From positions 1-64,000 of the forward strand of contig QVRM01005604.1 of NCBI GenBank assembly GCA_003439945.1: a stretch of DNA of 64,000 nucleotides. The letters run 5' to 3'. The notes under the pieces are model-generated. The model saw only the letters and a program-made list of their open reading frames with translations. It had not been told where the DNA came from and made no database searches. This DNA comes from Dermanyssus gallinae. Its lineage: Eukaryota; Arthropoda; Arachnida; Mesostigmata; Dermanyssidae. How positions within the stretch are numbered: position 1 is the first letter of the stretch; every line of letters starts with the position of its first letter. The position numbers and the translations under genes are program-made. Positions 22,061-33,019 of the stretch are shown one piece after another.

Positions 22061-23388
22061 TTAATGTTTTAATTGTGCTGGAAGACTTACGCAATTACAC
22101 GTGTTTTCAATATACCCGGCGAAGATAAACAAATTTTTTGTTTTAATTTTGGTTTTGCATTCATTACTAGATAACTCGAGTACAAATCTATACAGAGGAT
22201 GAAATGTGGCATTTATGTTTAACAGGCGATAATTTAGCATCAAATTATTTGGTACAAGCCTTGTATATGTGTGCGCTACAACCTTGTTTATAGTACTTTT
22301 GTTCGGATTAGTTTTATTAGAAGTAGTCCGAAAAGTACGGTGTCTGCTATTGTGTGTCAGAGTTCTATAAAAGTGCAATAAATGTTTATCTGTCCACATG
22401 TTCTCAGTGGTTGCCCTATAGGCTAATTTAAATATATTGCGCATGCATGCTATCTGAAAAAAATGCTATTGGTTCGACATTTGACTTGAATGAGGTACCG
22501 TACAACAAGACACCATATCTTACGTGTGAAAAATAAATGCATAATACACGATTGTCTTAAATTCGAGGGAGGTAGTATGTCGTAACTTATGCAAACGCGA
22601 AGCCTCTAACCTAAGTTTGCTTATAATACGTTTAAAATAATTTCGTATTTGATGATTCACCAGTTATCAGAGAACTGCAGTTTACCTCGATATCTAAGCT
22701 TGAGCCGACAGAGGAGGCGAAGCATAGCCTGGTATCATTACATCTGTTCAATGACAGGTTTTAAACTTTCGTATTAGCATAACACCACAAGGAATGAAGT
22801 GTTCTAGACATAGTACTTGTTACGTTCTCCATAAGCTCATTTCTGGTATTACTATCAATCAGGATGCATGTAGCACCCTTTCTAGAGCAATTTTCACATC
22901 ACTGCAAAATTAGTGTAGATTGTTAATGTATATATTAAACAGTGTTGGTCCTAGAACAGAACCCTGAGTTACGCCGTGATTAAAAGAGCAGGCTCGCTCA
23001 AACGTTCTTTATACTTTGAGCGCTGCTGCTTGTCAGATAAGTAGTCTTCAATTATGTCGTATTTTATCTTGCATTGCCCCAAAGCATTCAATTTGTGTAC
23101 TTATCTACACAATCGAATTATTTCTGTAGATCAAGAAAGACCGGACAAACTTGTTTTTCTTTTCTTTTTTTTAAATTAAAGTTTCGAATTTCGATCATTG
23201 CATCTTCAGTACTTCGTCCTTCCCTATGACAGAATTGTCCCGGACAAAGAATATCGTTTTCTTCAGTATAATCAACTAGTTGAGAATTTAATATTTTGTT
23301 CGAAAATTTTGCCAAAGTCGTACATTCGTAATAGAGTCAGGTCTAATGTTATCAAGGCAAATCTTACCCTCTTTATCAAGCAGCGTGA
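22061..23388 (-). pseudogene. CR1-like LINE remnant (reverse transcriptase to C-terminus)
   Basis: From high to low coordinate the minus strand gives LDNIRPDSITNVRLW near 23350 (the NYRPISL RT block); CPGQFCHREGRSTEDAM (RT motif 2: QxGFREGRST); CPVFLDLQK then FDC (motif A, FLDLSKAFDC, with the catalytic Asp); NHGVTQGSVLG near 22970 (motif B); and finally FKLAYRATTENMWTD plus HNSRHRTFR near 22400, the C-terminal block of CR1/L2-type elements. Stops and frameshifts occur throughout. It ends on its 5' side at the (TA)n array at 23389-23442, where REL-LINE sequence begins. The clade is a motif-based inference. Confidence 0.7.
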
Positions 23389-23400
23389 CTATATATATAT

Positions 23401-23442
<42 letters not shown>
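23389..23442. repeat. (TA)n with A-tract, at the 3' end of REL-LINE copy 2
   Basis: TATATATATAT, then 15 A, then about 27 bases of TA. The REL-LINE 3' UTR stops at its right edge. Confidence 0.9.
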
Positions 23443-23446
<4 letters not shown>

Positions 23447-24282
23447 TTTTCGTATATTACATTATGTTTGTGGGACACATATTACAAGAGATTAGCTAAG
23501 CCAGTGCCTAGCGGGTATGTATTGTGACTATCACGTGTCCGCCTCGTCTAGGCTAGGCCGAGACCACTTCAGAAGTGTGCCCCGAACGGAGGCCGCGTTT
23601 CCACGTTGTATGTCGAGATCCAGACGTTGTTTAAAAAAGGACGACGATCTGTTATCACCGGTTGACTGATCTAACAAAGTGCCGACTTTGCGGATCAGCT
23701 GTCTGGTCCGAACACCAGGACCACCCATGGTCTCAAACGCAAGTGGCCAGAATTCGTGGGGATACCCAATTGATGAGTATTTTCTTAGCTTGCTGGTCTC
23801 CGCAAGGTGGGCTGCATAACCGGCTTTGGATGCGCCGCCACCGACCATAGAAGGTGCTAAGGAGTCGGTAGCGGTTGCATCCCAAACCAGCATTTTGCCT
23901 TGCTCGAATGGTGTAAGTGTCATCCCGTCTGGACGCCTGCCGTCCTCCACGCAGAGGCCCGGGGGTTCGAGGATGCACGGACGACCGCATGATCTGAGGG
24001 CTCTGCTGAAGGTCTCATTGATAGCGGCATGCCGAGGGCGTCGGCTTGCGCTGATGATACACGATAGGCCGTGATGTCCCAGTTTGTCGACGGGGTGACC
24101 ACATTGACACCGATGGGGGCTAACCAAGTCTGTCCCCAGTCGTAGGCCTACTGCTATACGAATCGTCTCGTCGTCAAGAAGGGTGCCTATGGGTGCACTG
24201 GGAAGTGCGTGTAACCAGGCGCCTGAATCCTTGGCGGAAACGGCGTTAAGACGAGCTCTGGTCGTGTCGTCGGCAGCTTCAG
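23443..24282 (-). mobile_element. REL-LINE copy 2: C-terminal endonuclease part
   Basis: One uninterrupted minus-strand frame of about 250 codons runs out of the TA array at 24283-24345 and ends at a stop near 23531. It starts AEAADDTTRARLNAV and shows CQCG, HHGLSCI, RHAAINETF, LEPPGLCVEDGRRPDGMTL and LVWDATATDSLAPS, followed by AFETMGGPG, a segment preserved in copy 1. This is the Cys/His knuckle and restriction-like nuclease region, with the whole reverse transcriptase missing. The absence of stops suggests a younger copy than copy 1. About 90 bases of 3' UTR lead into the TA array at 23389-23442. Confidence 0.85.

Positions 24283-24345
<63 letters not shown>
24283..24345. repeat. (TA)n microsatellite between REL-LINE copies 2 and 3
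   Basis: 63 bases of pure TA. The left edge is the 5' truncation of copy 2 and the right edge the 3' truncation of copy 3. Confidence 0.95.
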
Positions 24346-24349
<4 letters not shown>

Positions 24350-24820
24350 CATCGTTTCCATTATGTATGTCTAGAGAACGCTTCTGGTGGAGAACCGTCG
24401 TCCCGGCTATACGATTTCCGGTGGCAACACTCAAGCGGCCAACTAGTTTCACCAGGAGGCTTCTGGGCCAGCAGAGCCGTCCATCGTCTCGACGCAAGCG
24501 CGCAGGCGGCGAGAAGTGGTAGGTTGTTGGCGAGATTCGAATAGTTTTGAGTTTAGTCTGTTCTGCGTGAGTGGCCACATTGCCCAGCCCGGGGAAGCTC
24601 TGGGACGAACTGCTTAGGATTGTTGTAGAGAATCGTTTACCGTTGCAGGGCGCGTCCCACACCAGGACGCGTCGCTCTGTCGTCCCTGGAGCGGCATGAA
24701 GTTATAGCACTCGGGTGTTTCAAGTCTGCGTGTTCAAGGCGGGGCAGCTGCGCGAAGCGTCTGCCCGACCCCGAGCGCGTTTGAAAATCGTATTGTTGGT
24801 CACCGGCCTGCCGATATCAT
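24346..24820 (-). pseudogene. REL-LINE copy 3: fragment of the C-terminal region
   Basis: The minus strand reads IFKRARGRADA near 24780 and then VLVWDAPCNGK (the nuclease Asp block, WDAT in the other copies) at about 24660. Next are THAEQTKLKTIRISPTTYHF and finally RIAGTTVLHQKRSLDIHNGN, matching FFRQRLSLDIQRGN of copy 1. It breaks off in mid-motif at the TA array at 24345. It is more diverged from copies 1 and 2 than they are from each other, so it may be a subfamily. Its 5' side lies about 20-40 bases from another TA array. Confidence 0.7.
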
Positions 24821-24840
24821 ATATTTATGTAAATATACCT

Positions 24841-24912
24841 TTATATATATATATATCTATATATATATATATAATATAAACATATTATATATAATATATA
24901 TATATATATTAA
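24841..24912. repeat. (TA)n microsatellite with GA tail
   Basis: Interrupted TA followed by AGAGAGAGAGAGA. Confidence 0.9.
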
Positions 24913-25664
24913 TAGAGAGAGAGAGATCTGCCTCGTAAACAACGCTCTTAAAAGTGTCTTCATATGCGATGAGGCACATAAAACGGTAGCCCTTTTGCTT
25001 AGAGTTGAGTCCCCTAAATCACACCCATCGACTGCTAAACTTCTTCTAGCTACATCTAGGAAATCTGTTCGTGTTCAGAGAGATGATTGAATTGGTTTTT
25101 AGTCTGCTAATTTACGAAACGTCACGTTTTGACGTCAGACTCTTAGAAGCAATTAAGCCGTGAAAACTGGCTTTTACTCATGACGTTCGCCATTTATAGT
25201 TTAACCGCGAAGATATGTCGACGAGAGAGTCTATAAAGTCCCCTCGGAACCTATATGCAAGTTGTGCGGTCAGTAAGTTCAGGTATACCATATTTAACGG
25301 TGTCTCAGCAATTACAATCTATTACAGCAATAGAAACAGCTCCTACTACGATAGTATTGCTACCTCTAGGCACGTTCTGGCTTGATCACAGCAAGTTGGA
25401 AAAGAAAAAAACAATACGTCTAGAGAAGAGACAACGAAATTCGAACGAAGCCGCCTGCCACTGCAGTTTAAAGCTGTTGCAAATCCGGGCCATACGACCA
25501 AGAACAAGAGACGCGGGCCGAGATAAAAGAGAAAAAGGACCGATAAAGGACGACTTAGAAGAGAAGTAAGTGTAGTGAATGTCTTGGCCTCATCCGTAAC
25601 AACACATGACAAGAAACATCGGACAGACAGTGGCGATAAACGGCTATTGCGCCGATCGTCAGAG

Positions 25665-25845
25665 GAACAGCAGCAACAACAACAACAACCACAACAATAA
25701 CAGCAGCAACATCAAAAACGCCAACAAAACAACACAAGAACAGTAACGATAACAACAACATCAACAACGCCGACAAAACAACATCAACAACGCCGACAAA
25801 AACAACAACAAGAATATCAACAACATCAACAACGAAAACATTGTG
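25665..25845. repeat. (CAA)n trinucleotide field
   Basis: Imperfect CAA repeats with CATCAACAACGCCGACAAAA repeated about twice. Reading frames across it code for poly-Gln/Asn/Thr or their complements and are repeat artefacts. Confidence 0.85.
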
Positions 25846-26055
25846 GGCAATATGGTCTAGTCCATCCTGCGCTGAACCGACTACTACAGCTCTTGGAAGC
25901 ACCGCGCTCGGCAACTTGCTAGTTGAGCATCGGCGTCTGCACACGCTTGCTTACAGGTAAAATTGAACGGAACTCTGTAAGTGCAGTCCGCATACTAGGT
26001 TATTTAACACGCACATATTCGCCTATGAAAAAAATAGCACCGAGTCTTATAAATA

Positions 26056-26061
<6 letters not shown>

Positions 26062-26116
<55 letters not shown>
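26062..26116. repeat. (TA)n microsatellite
   Basis: 55 bases of pure TA. Confidence 0.95.
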
Positions 26117-26118
<2 letters not shown>

Positions 26119-26174
26119 ACTCTAGAGCTAGAGGCCGCAATACCGAGTTGCTGCCTGAAGTTCTGCTGTCTCAG

Positions 26175-26285
26175 TCATCTCTGATGACAGTTGTTCTAGA
26201 GCGGCACTATGGAGACTTAAGTCAAGACGACGACAACGACGAAATGGACCCCAGTTTCATCCCAAGTATCCGACGGACTGCTTGA
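26175..26285 (+). CDS. Candidate terminal coding exon, acidic C-terminus
   Basis: A strong acceptor (TTCTGCTGTCTCAG, ending 26174) is followed by a frame reading SSLMTVVLERHYGDLSQ, then an acidic stretch DDDNDEMD, then PSFIPSIRRTA and a stop at 26283. Codon choice is even and the segment is free of simple repeats, unlike its surroundings. The product is unknown. The acidic run could be a solvent-exposed tail. The upstream exon is not visible, and the alternative frame in the same segment is also open for some distance, so this is tentative. Confidence 0.35.
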   Translation, partial: SSLMTVVLERHYGDLSQDDDNDEMDPSFIPSIRRTA

Positions 26286-26289
26286 CACT

Positions 26290-28075
26290 TTATATGGCTT
26301 CGGTCATTAACGTTTGGTTTATGAAGAAGCGTACGATGCCCGTAGTTAGACGTCGTTGAACAGTTGTTATATTTTATAATCCATAAGTGATTTGCTCATC
26401 GCCAAGGTCGTCGATTATAAAATATGGATAATTCAGAAACGACACAATGAACACAGAGCAAATACATAACCGCTGCTGTGCGCGTCGATGAACGGCAACT
26501 TCCCTGGTGAATCTCCATGGACTTATATAGCTTGTCAGAGGGAGTCTGCAGTATAGTAGTTCCGTGACACCTTTACGCGATAATCACAAGCCGAGCAGTT
26601 CCAGTACGACCTTTATGACGGCCTTTGGTTCGGCCAGCAGTCTATGGACTCTATCGCATTAGGTAGTACGTAGAACGTGGTTAAAGGTTAAATTTGAGGT
26701 CCGCCTTGGCGTGTGCGGAACCACGTCGATGTTACGCTTGACAGACTTTGTGACAGCTGCAAAAGCCAATTTTTCATGTGGTTGTCGAATTATGTATAAA
26801 ACATGCAGTGCTTAGTGTTCGGTGTGTTTCACTTATAAAAATAACGGATTGCTCTGATCTTGCTCTAGTCTATGAAGATCAACACATAGAATCAGTTCTA
26901 CGTCGTACATACTCACAGAGCATAACCGACGTGGTTTTAAATAACAGCAGTGTTCTGGCATTTTCCGTTAGAAACGCATACGGAAGAAACGTTGTCGACC
27001 TCATAAGAATCAATTCAACTTACAACTTTTTGCGTGGCGTATTTGCATAACGATATAACTTTGAGCGACTTGAGTTAACTGCGCCAAACGTCAATATGCC
27101 AGTCTCCCCAACGAGCTTTTACAGCTGCGTAATCTCCTACGTACATGTACGAGATGCTAACTATTATGTATAATAAAGATTGCGTTACGCGAAAGTTTAA
27201 GGGGCTCAACTGTCCTTAAGTAGAACGTGAAAAAACTACGTAGAACGTATCTTGTAATACCTAAAGTAAAGAAGCTGTTTAGAGATCGTATTCTCCCTAA
27301 TTGTACTATCGACGCAAGCCTTAAAGCAACATTAAGTGGTGCCGAAACATGGCCTAACACCTTGTGCAATGTAATAACAAAGTGTTAGCACCTAGCACGT
27401 ACCTTAAGAGCGTAACTCATCATTTAGGAATAAAGCATGTCTCTTATAAATTGCGTACTAGTATCCGTCTTCTGTATATTTAGAGGTTGAGCACTTGAGA
27501 GTGCGAAATTGCATAGGGCGGTCAGCACGTTAAAAGACTTCATCGTGGGCAGCTTTCATATTGGCCGGTATTTGTCTAGATTAAGTTCTACTTAACAACA
27601 AGGCATTGCATTCCTATAAACATTTTCCTTCGTATAAGAGATAATTGTTTAAAACAAAAATATAGTGTAGTAGAAGTGAGCAGATGCCGTGTCGATGGCT
27701 TCAGTCGGACAAAAGAGGGTAAAAACTGTGTCTTGTCGGCAAAGTACTCGTTATGAATGCGTAAATTAAATCACCTTTAATGCGGTGATTCGCTCGTAAT
27801 GAACTGAATCTACAAGTATCTTGTCTTAGCCACAATAAGCATACACATTTTAAAACGTTAGCCAAAGGTTGTACGTACTAAAACGAAATGCGCAATCATG
27901 CCTCCGTTTACATTCATCGATTGTAAATCCGTGAAGTACCAACGTACAGAACTGTACTATTTACAGTAAATAACATTTAAAATCATCGTATAGTTGTTAC
28001 AAATGTTTGTTATGGTCGGTGATGGTTTCAAACAACGCACCGGACAATTCTGCGATGAACCTTCATTTCATGTTG
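26290..28075. other. No recognisable feature
   Basis: Short open frames only (the longest at 26778-27050, plus strand) with no motif or splice pair. No repeats of note. Confidence 0.45.
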
Positions 28076-28082
28076 CGTTGAA

Positions 28083-28132
28083 AGAGAACGCGAGTTTGCC
28101 ACGAACCAAGTGGTGGCAAACTCGCTTTCTCT
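28083..28132. repeat. 20-bp inverted repeat with 10-base loop
   Basis: The left arm AGAGAACGCGAGTTTGCCAC (28083-28102) and right arm GTGGCAAACTCGCTTTCTCT (28113-28132) pair over 20 positions with one mismatch, around the loop GAACCAAGTG. Such a hairpin is very unlikely by chance. It is shorter than a typical animal pre-miRNA. Confidence 0.9.
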
Positions 28133-28204
28133 CTTTCTTTTTTATGGTAGTTTCGAGGCCTCGCGAGGAACTTTTGCTGTCTATCTACGTTAGACCGAAG
28201 AGAA

Positions 28205-29060
28205 CATGTAGACTGTAAATCGTCTCGTCTCGTCTCGGCTCGGGCTCACACAGCGGCCTGCGAATCTGACGAAAGCGATGCGCTCACCTCAATACTACGA
28301 GGACATGAGCAAGGCAAAGGCAACCAAAGGGTTTCCAGCAAGGCAATGAACTGAGTCAGCAGATTTATTGGCGTCGTCGTCGTAGCAGGCCCAGACGTCC
28401 AACTGCTACCGGCGCACGCTGGACGAAGGCTGGACGGAGAAAACGGTGAGAAAAACACTGAAGCAGGACTCGACCACGATGTACGATGGCGTTTAGCTGT
28501 CTTCCTCCCCCCCCCCCGCCGTTCTTCTATCGGCTCCCTTCTGCCTGCCGTGCACCCCGGCCGTCAACCCCGGGCCGTCAACCCCCGGGCCGTCAACGAC
28601 TTGTGCAAAGAGCCGCGAGTGCCAAGTGTGTACGTTTTCTGAATCTTCGCACTTTCTCTTTTCTTCTTTTCTTCTTCTTCTTCTCGCAGAGAGCCGGTGG
28701 CCCAGTCTCGTAGTAGTAGGGAGGCTACGTTTCGGTAAACGATTGAAATCGACGCGCGCGTACCTCATAGCGTAGCGCTAGCGCAGATAAGGCAGATCAG
28801 TAGGAGCAAAAGAGGAACAGGCGAACGCGCGGAAAGGAGAACAGACAGGCGAAAACGACGAAACAGACAGAACAGACAGGCGAAGAAAAGGAAGGCAAAG
28901 AAGATGAGGAGAAAATGAAAGAACGAGGCGTAGGCGAAGAAAGAAGAACGAGGAACGGGAGACGACGACGACGACGCTTACGAATACCCTCATGCGTCGT
29001 TAGTTGTTAGTTGACGATAGCCTGGGGAGCAAAGCTGCCCAGACCACCAGTAAGTGCGAG
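28205..29060. promoter_or_regulatory. GC-rich island, possible promoter and non-coding first exon
   Basis: Against an AT-rich background this stretch is visibly GC-rich, with CGTCTCGTCTCG, three copies of a GGCCGTCAACCCC-like unit (28558-28600), and a purine-rich GACAGGCGAA stretch. It ends in CCACCA/GTAAGTGCG at about 29049, a near-consensus 5' splice site for a plus-strand transcript. I see no start codon with a credible long frame before it, so if transcribed it would be a 5' UTR exon. Purely inferential. Confidence 0.3.
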
Positions 29061-29754
29061 CAGCAGCTATTGTAGATAGAGCAGAAAGGGCTGGCTAGGC
29101 AGCCGTGCCAACGGAGTGGTATGCCCAAGTGGCATCAGAGACCTCTGGTGTCCTCGAAAGCACAAGCTTGCTTTGTGGCAGAATGGCGCACACTTTGCTC
29201 CGCTCATCACTGTAGCGGCAGGAGTAGGTGCAACAACAGGGCCAGACCTATCAACAGCAGCAGCAGCAGACCCTGTTCGCTTAGAACAGCACTACCAGAA
29301 GTGGGCTAAAACAACAGAGGCAGAATCAGCCAGACGCGAAAGTATATGATGACACAGTCAGTGGCGGCCCGCACATATCCTACAGTTGCTTATCATGCGT
29401 AGGCCGTTCTGTACCTTTGAGTGTCGTGAGTGCACGAAAGACGAGCGAGGGAGACAGTGATAGATAGATACATTGATATATAGGCTTATATAGACCATCG
29501 TTTTCTGCTTTTTCTTTTCATTGTTCTATTGTTTTTATTACTTATCGGTAATTTATCATAGTTGTTAGCTTGTTCCATTTATTTTTGTATTTCTAGTTTT
29601 ATCTTTCCCCATATATATATATATACATGTACGTGTACATATTTGCGCCCTACGTCCTTGATTTTTGTTTGACAAAACTTGCTTGCAATAAGATACAAAC
29701 AGTAGAAAGGAGCAGACCGTTGGGTTCAGAGGCATACAAGGTAACGGCACATCA

Positions 29755-29835
29755 GCGGCGACTAACATAGCGATAACAGCAGCAGCAACACCGACAACAA
29801 CAACAACAAACAACAACAACACCAACAACAACAGG
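29755..29835. repeat. (CAA)n trinucleotide repeat
   Basis: CAA/CAG repeats with few interruptions. Confidence 0.9.
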
Positions 29836-30349
29836 AAAGAAAGAGGTAGAATAAGAACCATCCCATGTTCCCGGGTTCCGAATGTTGCCCGTGATCGCAG
29901 AGATGAGCCGGATTTGTAAGCAGCGGCCTCCAGCAGCCCCAGCAGGCGGCACACCCCGTCGTGAGCGCTCGCCAGCGAAGTGCGAGAGGTTCTCGGGGTT
30001 GGGGGGGGGGGGGGGGGGAAGAGGGTCGTGGCGGGGCGTGGACCCAGAAAGGATCATAGGATGATTCCTCGCAGCCCTCGTAGCCCGGTCCTACCTGCGT
30101 ATGTGATGATACCTTTGCGCACGCATAGGACTCGCGCATGCGAGCTTGTCGAAGGCTACGACGCAGTTCCACTGTAGGTACCACTGCCGACAGTGCATGC
30201 TTCTGGTAGTAGTAATACTGTGTCGGTGATGGTGATGGTGGTAGTAGTAGTAGAAGTAGTAGGCGGAGGATCAGCAAACGTAGAAGTTGCCATAGTCGTT
30301 GTCGCCTGGTCGCCGCCACTGTTGTCATGGCCATTGTAGCGGTACAAGG

Positions 30350-30815
30350 GGACAACAATAATAACAACAACAACAGCAGCAACAGCGACAGCAGTAACAA
30401 CAACACCACCGACAACAACACTAATAACAACAACAACCACAACACTGACAACAACAACAACACTAACAGCAACAACAATCACAACACTAACAACAACAAC
30501 AACAACCACAACACTAACAACAAGAACAACCACTACAGTAATATCAAGAATCACAGCAACAACAACAACAACCACAACACTAACAACAATACCAACAACA
30601 ACACTAACAACAACAACCACTACAGTAATATCAAGAATCACAACACTAACAACAACAACTACAGTAATATCAAGAATCACAGCAACAACAACAATGACAA
30701 CGATCACCACAGTCATAGCAACAAACGCAATCATAACTACAACAACTACAACAACATCAACAACAACAACAACGATCGATCACCAACAACAACAACAACA
30801 ACAACAACAGCAACA
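30350..30815. repeat. Long (CAA)n field with higher-order units
   Basis: About 465 bases of imperfect CAA. ACTACAGTAATATCAAGAAT followed by CACA occurs three times (about 30532, 30620 and 30659), so part of the field spread as 40-90 bp blocks and not only by triplet slippage. The six-frame poly-Asn and poly-Val frames here are artefacts. Confidence 0.9.
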
Positions 30816-31639
30816 GCTGATCGATCCACCAGACGGCCACGCTGCTTCGCGTTGCTGATTGAAGCCTATATCAGACTACTCTCGTCGTATACTATGCTAC
30901 ATCCACTAGTGTCTATAGACACACATGCACACATACACGCTTACGTACCTACGCACGTCTATGCATATATGCACTTATAGTAGTTGTAGTAGTAGTCTTA
31001 GTAGTAGTAATGGTACACTTAGTTAGCAGTAGTCTGTGTACACACAGACACATAGTATACTGGCGCTTATTTACGACGTGTCCACTCACTACCCGTTGCC
31101 CGGCCGTTTACCGGCAAAAGCGGAAGGAAGAATGCCGGAAACATAACCAGGCACATTATTACTACAGTTACTACTACTACTATTACAACAATAACCATCG
31201 TTTATATTATCATTACCACTAATGCTATTATTACTATTGTTATTATTGTTGTTGTTGTTGTTGTTAGAGCCTATGCCTCTTTGCATATAGGCACGATTTG
31301 CATTGCCAATTCGTGTAGTTTAGCAGTATCGCTGTCGATCAAGCTCAACGTTGTTATGTCATTGTTTGACCATCCTACCCATGTCTTCGCCGCTCGATCC
31401 GCCACTGCGCGCACAGATGCGGTGGGTCTGCTGCGGCAGCGTAGAAGTGCGGGTAAAGAAGCCCCCCTCCTTGAAAGGGAGGAAAGGGGACGCCCGAAGC
31501 TTTATTGCTTCGGGAAAAGACTTCCGAGAAAGCTGAAAGACGAACAGTGACAACCCGACAAGTCATCTGACTTACTCTAAACCTTGCCGGCCTCATTGCC
31601 GGCCGGGCGGCTGTCGGAAAATGCCGAGGAGAAGGATGC

Positions 31640-31705
31640 GGGTGGGAGGTGGGGGGTGGGGGGGAGGATAGTACGATGGGCGGGGGGGGGGGGGGGGGGG
31701 TAGGA
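31640..31705. repeat. G-tract cluster
   Basis: Runs of G up to about 20 separated by short spacers; potential G-quadruplex DNA on the plus strand. A similar run of about 18 G lies at 30002-30019 and one of about 14 at 20339-20353. Confidence 0.8.
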
Positions 31706-31929
31706 CGGTACGACGGGGGGCCTGGATGTCAAGGAGCGGAAGGAAGCGCGTGAATTCCGCTTGTTGTAACAGGTCGACGCTGGCAAGCCCATCATTTGCC
31801 AGCTAGTTAGCTATACACGGTTGTAACTGGGACGGAAGCACCTGGCATAACGAGATGCTCCTAGCCAAGCCCTATAGACCGACCGGTCACCTAGCTTCTC
31901 CCCCCTCAACCTCTCTGTTGATGAGGACG

Positions 31930-32060
31930 AGATTGATGATGATGATGGTGATGATGATGATGGTGGTGATAGTGATGATAATGGTGGTGGTGGTGGTGGC
32001 GGCGATGCTGTTGATGTTGACAGTGGTGATGACGTCACTGGTGACAGTGATGACGACGAC
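31930..32060. repeat. (GAT)n / (GGT)n trinucleotide field
   Basis: GATGATGATGGTGATGATGA-type repeats grading into GGTGGTGGT. Confidence 0.9.
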
Positions 32061-32113
32061 TACGGAAAACAGAAGGTTGAAAGTAGACTCGACACTCGTA
32101 TATACTCAAAGTT

Positions 32114-32200
32114 ATATATATATATATATATATATATTTAGAAAATACTGCGATGATTTATAGATCATTTACAATACATTTGCACACTCGGCAGTGCTCG

Positions 32201-32283
<83 letters not shown>
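32114..32283. repeat. Two (TA)n arrays around a 66-bp module (antisense)
   Basis: TA arrays (32114-32137 and 32203-32283) flank a module at 32138-32202. Its reverse complement begins AAGGCGAGCACTGCCGAGTG and ends CAGTATTTTCTA. The same module, in opposite orientation and also inside TA arrays, lies at 38662-38747. Confidence 0.9.
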
Positions 32284-32289
<6 letters not shown>

Positions 32290-32679
32290 ACCAACCATCG
32301 GTTAATAAAGCTATTATGTATGTATATACATACATATGTATAAACATCTATATTTATATACATATGTACAAGCATCTATGCATAAACCTATAAAGCTATT
32401 CAGGCGTGTATGGTAGGCATAGCTAGGTGTGTCCCATTATGGCTCCTTGATGTGCTTTCATCTGCAAACCACTACTTCGACTGCCGGTGCCGACACCTGG
32501 CCGATTTCATACGGGCGGACCGTCATCATTTATCTCTGCCGCTGGCCTGCGTATTCCTGGCTGCAGTTTCCCGGCTAGGTTCGTCGTGCTCAGCGTACCG
32601 AGAACATTACGTTCGACCAGAGTTGAGCCGATGCTGTCCAATGTCGACGTCGTCTAGGTTCCAGCGGACATTGTCGGAC

Positions 32680-32685
32680 CATCGT

Positions 32686-32718
<33 letters not shown>

Positions 32719-32935
32719 CGTTGTCGTCGTCGTCGTCGTCGTCGTCGTTGTTGTTATTGTGGTTGTCGTTGTTGTTATTGTGGTTGTCGTTGTTGTTAAT
32801 GTCGTCGTCGTCGTTGCTGTTGTTGTTGTTGTTGTGGTGGTTGAGGTTGGTTATTTTTGTTCCCGTTGTTCGTGTTGTTGTCGTCGTCGTCGTCCTCGTC
32901 GTCGTTGTTGTTGTTGTTGTTGTTGCTGCTGTTGC
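32680..32935. repeat. (TTG/GTC)n trinucleotide field
   Basis: About 250 bases of TTG, GTC and GTT triplets, including two copies of TTGTTATTGTGGTTGTCGTT. Open frames across it are artefacts. Confidence 0.9.
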
Positions 32936-33019
32936 TATCATCCCAGTCTGTCCTGCAAAGTGGACGAGACTAGCGCACGACACGTCATGCTATGCGATTC
33001 GAGTCCAGTCCAGTCGACG

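Noticed and set aside
26778..27050. 90-codon plus-strand frame with protein-like composition
   Set aside because: No motif, no splice pair and AT-rich codons; expected by chance in a window of this size.
30327..30980. 217-codon plus-strand frame rich in Asn, and a 192-codon poly-Val frame on the other strand
   Set aside because: Both follow from the CAA repeat, which lacks stops in several frames; no start context, domains or splice sites.
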